Both the position numbers and the translations under genes were made by a program. The notes beneath the pieces were generated by a model. That model worked only from the letters and a program-made list of their open reading frames with translations, was not told the DNA's origin and made no database searches. From the NCBI GenBank assembly GCA_945952355.1, contig CAMFIW010000136.1:1-7141 (forward strand): a DNA stretch of 7,141 nt, read 5' to 3'. Below, piece after piece: positions 1 through 6,480 of the stretch. Every line of letters starts with the position of its first letter. The first letter of the stretch is position 1. This stretch comes from an uncultured Phenylobacterium sp. Its GTDB lineage: Bacteria > Pseudomonadota > Alphaproteobacteria > Caulobacterales > Caulobacteraceae.

Positions 1-313
1 CCACGAGGCCGGGACCCCGGCCATCTTCCGCGACGCCCCGGCGCCGGCCGAGGCGGCCGCCATGCTGGGCCTCTACGAGCATTTCGAGCGCGAGCTGGAC
101 GAGGCGGGCTTCTTCCACCCACCCGAGAAGAAGCCGTCCATGGTGCAGAACCTGCGCTCGGCGCTCGGGCGCGCCCGGTTCTCCGACCAGGAGGTGCGCA
201 CCTTCCGGGGCGTCGTCACGGCCCTGTCCCGCGGGCGGGGCAGGGTGCTGGACAAGCTGGCCAAGCAGAAGGCCCAGGCCGAGGCCACCGAGGCGAGCGG
301 CGAGAAGGAATGA
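1..313 (+). CDS. trmJ: TrmJ-type tRNA (cytidine/uridine-32) 2'-O-methyltransferase, C-terminal part only
   Basis: The reading frame is open from base 2 and ends at TGA 311-313, giving 103 residues with no start in the window, so the gene is cut by the left edge. The visible part matches the C-terminal helical extension of TrmJ: an 'LYEHFERELDEAGFF' helix, then 'PPEKKPSMVQNLR', then 'EVRTFRGVVTAL'. In the family this extension follows the SpoU/TrmH knotted methyltransferase domain and contributes to dimerisation and tRNA binding. TrmJ uses S-adenosylmethionine to methylate the ribose at position 32 of the tRNA anticodon loop. The catalytic domain lies outside the window. The last 20 or so residues are a charged Ala/Glu/Lys tail that looks unconserved. 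The next gene begins four bases after the stop and its ribosome binding site lies in the last codons here, so the two are probably co-transcribed. An internal ATG at 62 is not the start, because the frame and family similarity continue upstream. Confidence 0.85.
   Translation, partial: HEAGTPAIFRDAPAPAEAAAMLGLYEHFERELDEAGFFHPPEKKPSMVQNLRSALGRARFSDQEVRTFRGVVTALSRGRGRVLDKLAKQKAQAEATEASGEKE
305..309 (+). promoter_or_regulatory. Ribosome binding site of the nitronate monooxygenase gene, inside the end of trmJ
   Basis: AAGGA lies eight bases before the ATG at 318 and is made of the last sense codons of trmJ. This position supports the ATG at 318 as the start and suggests that translation of the two genes is coupled. 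Confidence 0.6.
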
Positions 314-317
314 TCCC

Positions 318-1391
318 ATGAGCCTGAAGGCCCTGCTCGACGCGCTGCCGATCCCGATCCTGCAGGCGCCCATGGTCGGCGCCTCGTCGCCGGAGATGGC
401 GCTCAGGGTCAGCCAGGCGGGCGGGATGGGCCATCTGGCGGGCGGGGCCTTGGCGCCGGCCGATATCGGGCCCGCGGTCGCGGCGATGCGCCAGGCGACC
501 GAGGCGCCGTTCGGGATCAACCTCCTGATGGCGCCCAAGGCGCGGCCGGACCAGGCGACGGTGGACGCGGCGCTGGCGCGGCTGGCGCCCTGGTATGCGG
601 AGCTGGGCGAAGTCCTCCCCGCATCGCCGAACGACTTCGCCCCGGACTTCGACGCCCAGCTCGCGGCCATCGTGGCGGCCGCGCCGCCGGTGGCCTCGTT
701 CACCTTCTCGATTCTCACCAAGGACCAGGTGGACGCCCTGCACGCCGCCGGAACCTATGTGATCGGCACCGCCACCACGGCGGCCGAGGCCAGGGCCTGG
801 GCCGAGGTCGGGGCCGACGGGATCTCGGCCCAGGGCTCCGAAGCCGGCGGTCACCGTGGCCACTTCCTGGCCGAGACCGAGGCCAGCCTGGTGGGGACCA
901 TAGCCCTGGTGGCGACCATCCGGGCGGCGGTGGACCTACCGGTGATCGCCGCGGGCGGGATCATGGATGGGCGCGGCGTGGCGGCGGCGCTGGCGCTCGG
1001 CGCCTCGGCCGCCCAGATGGGCACCGCCTTCCTGCTCAGCGACCAGACGGCGGCCAGCGCGCCGTGGCGCGGCGCGATCGCCGCGGCGGGTGACGACCCC
1101 ACGCGGCTGACCCGGGCCTTCACCGGCCGCCACGCGCGGGGCGTCGAGAACCGGTTCATGCGTGAGCTGCGGGCGGTGGAGAACGAGGTCCCGGCCTATC
1201 CGGTGCAGAACCGCCTGACCCAGCCGCTGCGCGCGGCCGCGGCCAAGGCCGGCGAGCCCGACATGATCTCGCTCTGGGCAGGCCAGGCGGTGAAGCTCGC
1301 CGGGCTCGGCGACGCGGGCGAGATGGTCCAGCGCTGGTGGGCGGAGGCGAAGGCCGCGTCGGACGAATTGGCGAGCCGCGTGCGCCGCTGA
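318..1391 (+). CDS. Nitronate monooxygenase (2-nitropropane dioxygenase family), FMN-dependent
   Basis: This 357-residue protein has the usual length of a bacterial nitronate monooxygenase, a TIM-barrel flavoenzyme that oxidises alkyl nitronates to carbonyl compounds and nitrite using O2 and FMN. Motifs seen in order are 'PILQAPMVGASS' (13-24, the N-terminal flavin-site strand), 'FGINLL' (65-70), 'AQGSEAGGHRG' (171-181, with H179 at the place of the family's catalytic His), 'AAGGI' (211-215) and 'GASAAQMGTAFL' (228-239, phosphate-binding region of FMN), then 'GRHARGVENRF' (270-280) and 'LWAGQ' (319-323). The ATG at 318 is preceded by AAGGA at good spacing. No signal peptide is seen, so it is probably cytosolic. 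It follows trmJ by four bases, probably in one transcript. The family also contains FabK-like enoyl-ACP reductases and many members of unknown substrate. The GGHRG histidine favours the monooxygenase branch, but the physiological substrate cannot be read from sequence. Confidence 0.88.
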   Translation: MSLKALLDALPIPILQAPMVGASSPEMALRVSQAGGMGHLAGGALAPADIGPAVAAMRQATEAPFGINLLMAPKARPDQATVDAALARLAPWYAELGEVLPASPNDFAPDFDAQLAAIVAAAPPVASFTFSILTKDQVDALHAAGTYVIGTATTAAEARAWAEVGADGISAQGSEAGGHRGHFLAETEASLVGTIALVATIRAAVDLPVIAAGGIMDGRGVAAALALGASAAQMGTAFLLSDQTAASAPWRGAIAAAGDDPTRLTRAFTGRHARGVENRFMRELRAVENEVPAYPVQNRLTQPLRAAAAKAGEPDMISLWAGQAVKLAGLGDAGEMVQRWWAEAKAASDELASRVRR

Positions 1392-1442
1392 GCGGCTTGC
1401 GCCCAAGGCCGATATTGGCCAGAGGACTGTCAATTGTTTTGC

Positions 1443-1448
1443 GGGAGG
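1443..1448 (+). promoter_or_regulatory. Ribosome binding site deciding the start of the DUF1254/DUF1214 gene
   Basis: GGGAGG sits five bases before the ATG at 1454. The open frame extends back to an ATG at 1337 inside the nitronate monooxygenase gene, but that extension reads as low-complexity Gly/Arg/Pro and has no comparable site, so 1454 is chosen. Confidence 0.65.
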
Positions 1449-1453
1449 ATCGG

Positions 1454-2698
1454 ATGGCCCAACATGACAAGCTGAAGGCGGCGGCGAGCGCGGCCTATGT
1501 CTTCACCCTGCCGCTGATCGAGATCGCCACGACCCGCACGCGCGGCCTGGTGGCGGGGTCACGGATGAACAGCTTCGGCCACATGCGCCGGCTGGCCGAC
1601 CACACCGCCCGGGCGGTGACGACTCCGAACAACGACACCTTCTATTCCACGGCCCAGGTCGACCTGTCGGACGGCCCGGTGACCATCACCCTGCCGGCCA
1701 CGGGCGAGCGCTATCTGTCGCTGCAGCTGATGGACGCCTACACCAACAGTTTCGCCATCCTGGGCGCCCGGACGACGGGCGGCGGGGGCGGGACCTTCAC
1801 GCTGGTCGGCCCGAACGACGCGGCCGAGGGACGCAATGTGGTGCGGTCGCCGACCAACCATGTCTGGGCCCTGGCGCGGATCTTGGTCGACGGGCCGCCG
1901 GACGCCGAGGCCGCCAAGGCGGTGCAGCAGGGCATCTCGATGCAGGGCCCGGCCATGGAGACGCCTGGGCCGTTCGCCGCCCGCTCCGCCCCCTGGCAGG
2001 ACTATTTCGCCGCGGCCGCGCAGCTGATGAAGCTGAACCCGCCTATGGTCACCGACCGGGCGATCCTGGAGACGATGGCGCCTCTCGGCCTGGACGATTT
2101 CGACCCGGCCCGCTTCTCCGACGAGGAGGCCGCGGCCATCGAGGCCGGCGTGGCCGAGGCCAAGGCGGCGTCGAAGCGCGGGGGGCTGTCCGGCGCAGGC
2201 TTCACCGAGGGCTGGTCCTATCCGAGCGCGCGGCTGGGCGACTTCGGCCAGGACTATTCGCTGCGCGGCGCGGTGGCGGTGTCGGGCCTCGCGGCGCTGC
2301 CGCCCGCCGAGGCGATGTACATGCGCGCCCAGGGCGACCTGAAGGGCGCGCTGTTCGACGGGACCAAGTCCTGGCGCCTGCACTTCCCGGCCGACGGTCA
2401 CCTGCCGGTCAACTCCTTCTGGTCGCTCAGCCTCTATGAGGCGACGCCGGACGGGCAGTTCTACTTCACCGACAATCCGATCAATCGCTACGCGATCGGC
2501 GACCGCACCGAGGGCCTGACCCACAACGCAGATGGCTCGCTGGACATCTGGATCGGTAACGCCGAGCCGGAGGCGGATCGGCGGACCAACTGGCTGCCGG
2601 CCCCGACCGGGCCGTTCGCGCTGTTCATGCGCGCCTACCTGCCGAAGCCCGAGCTGCTGGACGGCGGGTACCGCATTCCGCGCATCGTCGAAGCCTGA
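1454..2698 (+). CDS. DUF1254 and DUF1214 domain-containing protein, function unknown
   Basis: The 414-residue protein has the two-domain layout of the DUF1254/DUF1214 family. The N-terminal DUF1254 domain covers about 15-150 and includes 'AYVFTLPLIEIATTR' (14-28), 'TPNNDTFYSTAQVDLS' (57-72) and 'RYLSLQLMDAYTNSF' (86-100), followed by a glycine run at 109-113. The C-terminal DUF1214 domain covers about 295-400 and includes 'SFWSLSLYEATPDGQFY' (321-337), 'NPINRYAIGDRT' (341-352), 'GSLDIWIG' (361-368) and 'NWLPAPTGPFALFMRAYLP' (379-397). The biochemical role of the family is not established as far as I know. Many relatives are exported, but no signal peptide or lipobox is visible here, so a cytosolic location is inferred. 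The gene is 62 bases after the nitronate monooxygenase on the same strand and may belong to the same transcript, although the gap could hold its own promoter. It converges on the TPR gene. Confidence 0.85.
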   Translation: MAQHDKLKAAASAAYVFTLPLIEIATTRTRGLVAGSRMNSFGHMRRLADHTARAVTTPNNDTFYSTAQVDLSDGPVTITLPATGERYLSLQLMDAYTNSFAILGARTTGGGGGTFTLVGPNDAAEGRNVVRSPTNHVWALARILVDGPPDAEAAKAVQQGISMQGPAMETPGPFAARSAPWQDYFAAAAQLMKLNPPMVTDRAILETMAPLGLDDFDPARFSDEEAAAIEAGVAEAKAASKRGGLSGAGFTEGWSYPSARLGDFGQDYSLRGAVAVSGLAALPPAEAMYMRAQGDLKGALFDGTKSWRLHFPADGHLPVNSFWSLSLYEATPDGQFYFTDNPINRYAIGDRTEGLTHNADGSLDIWIGNAEPEADRRTNWLPAPTGPFALFMRAYLPKPELLDGGYRIPRIVEA

Positions 2699-2737
2699 GG
2701 GCGGCCATCGTCGGCCTGCAACCGCCTTCCCTCATTC

Positions 2738-2763
2738 CGCGCCAAACGCCGGGGCTTGGCGCG
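2738..2763. terminator. GC-rich inverted repeat between convergent genes, possible bidirectional terminator
   Basis: CGCGCCAA (2738-2745) and TTGGCGCG (2756-2763) form a perfect 8-bp stem around a 10-base loop. It lies in the 65-base gap between the stop of the DUF1254/DUF1214 gene and the stop of the TPR gene, and its right arm touches the TPR stop codon. The position suits transcription termination or 3'-end protection for both genes. No T tract follows on either strand, so it is not a canonical intrinsic terminator. Confidence 0.4.
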
Positions 2764-4539
2764 CTACAGCCTCGAGGTCTCCAGCTTCACGTCGGCGAGC
2801 TTCCAGGCTTCCTCGAACTGGGCGCGGGTCTGGGTGGCCTCGGCGGACTTGCCCTGAGCCTCGAGCGCCCGGGTGAGGCCCATCAGCGCCCAGCCGTCGC
2901 GGCGATAGGACTTCAGGCTGGTGCGGTAGAGCGCCTCGGCCTCCTTGGCGCGGCCGGCCTCCAGCAGCGCGGCGCCATAGACGTGGGACACCGGCTGATG
3001 CCACCACGGCGGCTCGGTGTAGGGCAGGGCGGCCTCGATCTCGGCGGCCTGGCGGAAGCGGACGATGGCCCCGTCCATGATGCCGCGCTTGCGGGCGATC
3101 TCGCCGTCGAGCAGGGCCAGCGACATCAGCGACATCTGTTTCGCCGGCACCCCGAAGGCGTCCATGTAGGAGAAGTCGGCGCCGGTCTGGGCGGCGAGCT
3201 TCTCGCGCTCGGCCAGGGCGGCGTCGATCTTGCCGAGGTTGGCGTAGGCGAAGCCGCGCGCATAGAGCCAGACGGCGGTGTCGAGCTTGAGCTCCGGCGG
3301 CGGCATGGGCTCGGCGAGGATCGCGTCCCACTGGCCGAAGCGCAGCATGGTGACGATCGGCGTGAAGACGTAGATCTCGGCCTGCGACATGTGCTTGGCC
3401 ACTTCGACGGCGTTGATCGCCTTGACCAGCCGGCGCGAGGCGTCGAGGGCCACCTTGCCGCGGCCCTCCATCTCCGCCGAGGTCCACAGGAAGTGGATGT
3501 TGTGGCCGTAATAGCCGGCCGGATAGTAGCCCTGGGCCTTGCAGGCGGCGATGTAGTCCTCGTCGATCAGGGCCGCCTGCTCGTTGACCCGCGCCGCGTC
3601 CTGGTAGCGCCCGACGCGGTAGTAGATGTGGCTCGGCATGTGAACGATGTGGCCGGCTTCGGGCATCAGGGTCAGCAGGCGGTCGGCCGCCGGCTCGGCG
3701 CGCTCTGGCGTGTTCGAGGCCTCCACGGCATGGATGTAGAGGTGAAGGGCCCCGGGATGGTCCGGCGCCTTGGCGATCACCCGTTCCAACGTGGAGACGA
3801 TATCCGCCCCGTGACCCTTGGGCGTCATGGCGTCGGCTTGCCAGTAGTCCCAGGGCTGGGTGTCCATCATGGCTTCGGCGGCGAAGGTCGCGGCGTCGAG
3901 GTCGTCGGGCCAGGCCTTGGCGAGGCGCAGCATGGCCTGGGCGTAGGCTTCGTCCAACGCCTTGCGATCGGCTTTCGGATCGGCGGAGTAGCGGGTGGAC
4001 AGGGCCTCGATCCAGGCGCGCTCGGCGGGGCTGGCCTTGGGGGCCAGCGCCCGGGCCCGCTGCAGCGCCTCCCAGGCCGGGGCGACGGCGTCCTCGGGCA
4101 TGGGCAGGTTGATGTTGGGGCCGAGCGCCACGGCGACGCCCCACCAACACATGGCGCAGTCGGGATCGAGGCGGGCGGCTTCGCGGAACGAGCGGATCGC
4201 CTCGGCGTGGTTGAACCCGAACAGCAGGTTGACCCCCTGGTCGAAGAAGGCCTGGGTCTGCGCGTTTCTGGTGGTGATCGGATGCTTGTGGGCGCCCAGG
4301 CCTTTGAAGACGGGGGCGCCGGGCTTGTCGGCCTGGCCTTCGTAGACCGAGGGCATCGGATGCATGTGGGCCATGGGGCCCATGCCGGGCGGAATGTCGG
4401 CCATGGCCGCGGCCGTGGCGGGACTCGGGGCCATGTGGGACATGCCGTGCATGTCGGCCATGTCCTTGTCGGTGTGGGATTGCGCCAGGGCCGGCGTGGC
4501 GAACAGGGCGATGGACGCGAACAATACGGCGCGATTCAT
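2764..4539 (-). CDS. Exported tetratricopeptide-repeat protein with a His/Met-rich N-terminus
   Basis: This 591-residue protein starts at an ATG with GGGAG six bases upstream (4546-4550). Residues 1-19 read as a Sec signal peptide: 'MNR', a hydrophobic core, then 'ATPALA' before QS, so the mature protein is probably periplasmic. Residues 22-63 are rich in His and Met (for example 'HGMSH' and 'MAHMHPM'), a composition seen in copper-binding segments. The rest is helical with TPR-like repeats: about 93-140 ('FFDQGVNLLFGFNHAEAIRSF', with C128 and C131 in 'DCAMCWWG'), about 255-325, about 425-450 and about 515-585. Histidine-bearing blocks that look like family hallmarks are 'LHLYIHAVEAS' (265-275), 'HIVHMPSHIYYRVGRY' (297-312) and 'YYGHNIHFLW' (343-352). 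I recognise the architecture as a widespread bacterial TPR family without an assigned function. The gene is 68 bases downstream of the MBL-rhodanese gene on the same strand and may be read with it. Metal binding is an inference from composition only. Confidence 0.85.
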   Translation of the reverse strand: MNRAVLFASIALFATPALAQSHTDKDMADMHGMSHMAPSPATAAAMADIPPGMGPMAHMHPMPSVYEGQADKPGAPVFKGLGAHKHPITTRNAQTQAFFDQGVNLLFGFNHAEAIRSFREAARLDPDCAMCWWGVAVALGPNINLPMPEDAVAPAWEALQRARALAPKASPAERAWIEALSTRYSADPKADRKALDEAYAQAMLRLAKAWPDDLDAATFAAEAMMDTQPWDYWQADAMTPKGHGADIVSTLERVIAKAPDHPGALHLYIHAVEASNTPERAEPAADRLLTLMPEAGHIVHMPSHIYYRVGRYQDAARVNEQAALIDEDYIAACKAQGYYPAGYYGHNIHFLWTSAEMEGRGKVALDASRRLVKAINAVEVAKHMSQAEIYVFTPIVTMLRFGQWDAILAEPMPPPELKLDTAVWLYARGFAYANLGKIDAALAEREKLAAQTGADFSYMDAFGVPAKQMSLMSLALLDGEIARKRGIMDGAIVRFRQAAEIEAALPYTEPPWWHQPVSHVYGAALLEAGRAKEAEALYRTSLKSYRRDGWALMGLTRALEAQGKSAEATQTRAQFEEAWKLADVKLETSRL

Positions 4540-4607
4540 GGTCAGCTCCCCGATTGCGGCGTCCCAGGGCTAGGTTGATCGGGACCCCGATTTTGCTGCG
4601 TCGATCC

Positions 4608-5642
4608 TCACTGTCCTTCGGCCAGAGGCAAGCCCGCATCGCGCCAGGCCTTCATGCCGCCGTCCAGCGCCGCCGCGCTGCGGAAGCCCATGCTGCGCAA
4701 GGTGGCGGCCGCGAGCGTCGAAATGTGCCCATACTCGCAGGCCGTCAGGATGCGCGCGAACGGGTCCTGCAGTTCGGAATTGACCCGCAGCTCGAGCTGG
4801 CCGCGGGGCAGGTGGCGGGCGCCGGGGATGTGTCCGGCGAGGAAGGCGTCCTTTTCGCGCACGTCGAGCAAGGTGAAGCCGAGTTCGCCGCGGGTCACGC
4901 GGTCGGCCAGCTCCTGCATGGAGACGAAGGGGGTGGAGGCGGCGGCCTCGGCCAGCAACTGGTCGACCGTCTTGCCGCCGCTCATATTGGTGCGCAGGGC
5001 CTCGGTCAGGTGGGTCGGGGCCGACAGGTTCAGCTGGTTCATCATCTCGACGAACTCACCGAGGTCGCGCTTCTGCAGGCGCGGGTTGTCGGCGATTTCC
5101 GCGCCGATGGTCGAGGATTGTCGGCCCTTGTAGTCGTGGGCCGGGAACACCTTCATCTCGGGGTCGAGCTTCAGCAGCACGTTGAACAGGCTGTTGTGCA
5201 GGGCCTCGGGATCGCCGGTCGGCAGGTCGGTGCGGCCGGTGCCGCCGATCAGCAGGGTGTCGCCGGTGAAGACGCGATCGCCGGCCACCAGGCACATGGA
5301 GTCCCGCGTGTGGCCGGGCGTGTGCATGGCCTGGATCTTCAGACCCCCGACCCGCAGCAGCTCGCCGTCCTCCAGCCGCAGGTCGGCATAGGGGGCGGGG
5401 CTCAGCCGGTGGGTGACCACGGCGGCGCCGAGGGTCTGACCGAGCTGCTTGGCGGCCGAGAAGTGGTCGGCGTGGGTGTGGCTGTCGATGATGTATCGGA
5501 TGCGCAGGCCTTCGCGGGCCGCGAGCCCCAGATAGCGGTCGATCTGGTGCAGCTCAGGATCGATCAGGGCCGCCGCCTGACTGTCGGTGCAGCCGATCAG
5601 GTAGGACTGGCATCCGCCCGTGGCGATCTGCTCGAAGAACAT
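4608..5642 (-). CDS. MBL-fold/rhodanese fusion, persulfide dioxygenase (ETHE1)-like hydrolase
   Basis: With the start at 5642 this is 344 residues. The metallo-beta-lactamase domain (about 1-235) carries 'DSHTHADH' (53-60), 'HTPGH' (111, H at metal position), 'FTGD' (D128), 'GGTGRTDL' (133-140), 'HDYKGR' (H169) and 'STIGAEIADNPRL' (177-189). This set, especially GRTD and HDY-G, is typical of ETHE1-type persulfide dioxygenases, where two His and one Asp (here H55, H111, D128) hold one iron and glutathione persulfide is oxidised to sulfite. The C-terminal rhodanese domain (about 240-340) has 'LLDVREKDAFLAGHIPGARH' (258-277) and 'ACEYGHIS' with the presumed sulfur-accepting C302, so it looks active. 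The fusion suggests transfer of sulfane sulfur between the two sites in the cytosol. An in-frame ATG at 5657 adds five residues but has no ribosome binding site, while GAGGGAGA precedes 5642. It lies downstream of the peroxiredoxin gene but beyond that gene's terminator. A glyoxalase II-like activity is less likely. Confidence 0.88.
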   Translation of the reverse strand: MFFEQIATGGCQSYLIGCTDSQAAALIDPELHQIDRYLGLAAREGLRIRYIIDSHTHADHFSAAKQLGQTLGAAVVTHRLSPAPYADLRLEDGELLRVGGLKIQAMHTPGHTRDSMCLVAGDRVFTGDTLLIGGTGRTDLPTGDPEALHNSLFNVLLKLDPEMKVFPAHDYKGRQSSTIGAEIADNPRLQKRDLGEFVEMMNQLNLSAPTHLTEALRTNMSGGKTVDQLLAEAAASTPFVSMQELADRVTRGELGFTLLDVREKDAFLAGHIPGARHLPRGQLELRVNSELQDPFARILTACEYGHISTLAAATLRSMGFRSAAALDGGMKAWRDAGLPLAEGQ

Positions 5643-5647
5643 GCTGG

Positions 5648-5655
5648 TCTCCCTC
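5648..5655 (-). promoter_or_regulatory. Ribosome binding site deciding the MBL-rhodanese start
   Basis: On the minus strand GAGGGAGA lies five bases before the ATG at 5642. The alternative ATG at 5657 directly abuts this site and is itself preceded by a T-run and GG, without any purine-rich site. This favours 5642. Confidence 0.6.
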
Positions 5656-5659
5656 ATCC

Positions 5660-5700
5660 AAAAAAGACCGCCCGGGACAGAGTGTAACCCCGTCCCGGGC
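5660..5700 (-). terminator. Intrinsic terminator of the peroxiredoxin gene
   Basis: On the minus strand GCCCGGGAC (5700-5692) pairs perfectly with GTCCCGGGC (5678-5670), a 9-bp GC-rich stem with a 13-base loop. GGTC and then six Ts (5665-5660) follow. It lies 57 bases after the peroxiredoxin stop codon and ends 17 bases before the MBL-rhodanese start. The T-run exists only on the minus strand, so it acts on transcription from the peroxiredoxin. Confidence 0.8.
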
Positions 5701-5757
5701 TACGGCCAGCCGGCCGAACACGGATATTCTCAAACAGGTCCTACGGGCGCCGCCGGA

Positions 5758-6414
5758 TCAGGCCGGCTGCTTGGTGGTGCGCAGGTAGGGCGTCACGGTC
5801 TTGTAGCCGGGGAACAGGGTCTTGGCGTCGTCGTCGCTGACCGCGGCGGTGATGATCACGTCGTCGCCCTGCTTCCAGTTCACCGGCGTGGCGACCTTGT
5901 GCTTGGCGGTGAGTTGCATGGAATCGATGACCCGCAGGACTTCGTCGAAGTTGCGCCCTGTGGTCATCGGATAGGCGATGATCAGCTTGATCTGCTTGTC
6001 GGGGCCGATGATGAAGACGTTGCGCACCGTGGCGTTGTTGGCCGGGGTGCGGCCCTCCGACGTGCCGGCGGTGTCGGCGGGCAGCATGCCGTAGAGCTTG
6101 GAGACGGCGAGGTCGGTGTCGCCGATCATCGGATAGTTGGGGGCGGTCCCCTGGGTCTCGGCGATGTCCGCGGCCCACCGGGCATGGTTCTCGACCGGAT
6201 CGACCGAGAGGCCCAGCACCTTGACGCCACGCTTGTCGAACTCGGGCTTCAACTTGGCGACGGCGCCGAGCTCGGTGGTGCAGACCGGGGTGAAGTCCTT
6301 GGGGTGAGAGAAGAAGACCACCCAGCTGTCGCCGGCCCAGTCGTAGAAGTGGAGCGAGCCCTCGGTGGACTGCGCGGTGAAGTCGGGGGCGACGTCGTTG
6401 ATCTGCAGCGGCAT
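5758..6414 (-). CDS. 1-Cys peroxiredoxin (Prx6 type)
   Basis: This 218-residue protein reduces hydrogen peroxide and organic hydroperoxides through a single cysteine. The active-site segment 'SHPKDFTPVCTTE' (36-48) holds H37, P38, T42 and peroxidatic C45. R131 in 'RNVFIIGPD' is the conserved arginine. C45 is the only cysteine in the protein, so it must be recycled by an external thiol. The C-terminal part 'ATPVNWKQGDDVII' and 'FPGYKTVTPYLR' is the dimerisation domain that marks the Prx6 branch. Compared with human Prx6, the position of the phospholipase His is a Tyr (Y24) while the Ser (S30) and Asp (D139) positions are kept, so phospholipase activity is not expected. The ATG at 6414 is chosen because the protein then starts 'MPLQINDVAPDF' as in the family and AGGAG (6427-6423) lies eight bases upstream. 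An in-frame ATG at 6480 would add an unconserved Arg/Pro-rich stretch. The gene is divergent from rpsD and followed by its own terminator. Confidence 0.95.
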   Translation of the reverse strand: MPLQINDVAPDFTAQSTEGSLHFYDWAGDSWVVFFSHPKDFTPVCTTELGAVAKLKPEFDKRGVKVLGLSVDPVENHARWAADIAETQGTAPNYPMIGDTDLAVSKLYGMLPADTAGTSEGRTPANNATVRNVFIIGPDKQIKLIIAYPMTTGRNFDEVLRVIDSMQLTAKHKVATPVNWKQGDDVIITAAVSDDDAKTLFPGYKTVTPYLRTTKQPA

Positions 6415-6442
6415 GGGAGGCGCTCCTCTAAGGGCCTGGGGA

Positions 6443-6462
6443 CGGCGCGAAGGGTCGCGCCG
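6443..6462 (-). other. Perfect stem-loop in the peroxiredoxin 5' leader
   Basis: CGGCGCGA (6443-6450) and TCGCGCCG (6455-6462) form an 8-bp stem with a 4-base loop. It lies 28 to 48 bases before the peroxiredoxin start and just upstream of its ribosome binding site, so it would be in the 5' untranslated RNA if transcription begins further upstream. There is no T tract, so a terminator is unlikely. A role in mRNA stability or in translation is possible but not shown. Confidence 0.45.
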
Positions 6463-6480
6463 GGCGGGGAACCTCTGCAA

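Noticed and set aside
1401..1420. GGCC-GATATT-GGCC inverted repeat before the DUF1254/DUF1214 gene as an operator or terminator
   Set aside because: The arms are only four bases of G and C, common in this composition, and no T tract follows.
4578..4594. Short hairpin ATCGGG/CCCGAT followed by TTT on the plus strand, like an intrinsic terminator
   Set aside because: The T-run is on the plus strand, where no gene ends nearby; on the minus strand the stem is short and no T tract follows.
2732..4639. Very long minus-strand open frame (635 codons) and a plus-strand frame of 531 codons over the TPR gene
   Set aside because: Both are GC-rich shadow frames with Arg/Pro/Gly-rich, low-complexity translations; the 591-residue TPR frame has a signal peptide, repeats and a ribosome binding site.
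4554..5687. Plus-strand open frame of 377 codons over the MBL-rhodanese gene
   Set aside because: It is antisense to a gene with complete catalytic motifs, and its translation is a Gly/Val/Gln-rich shadow.
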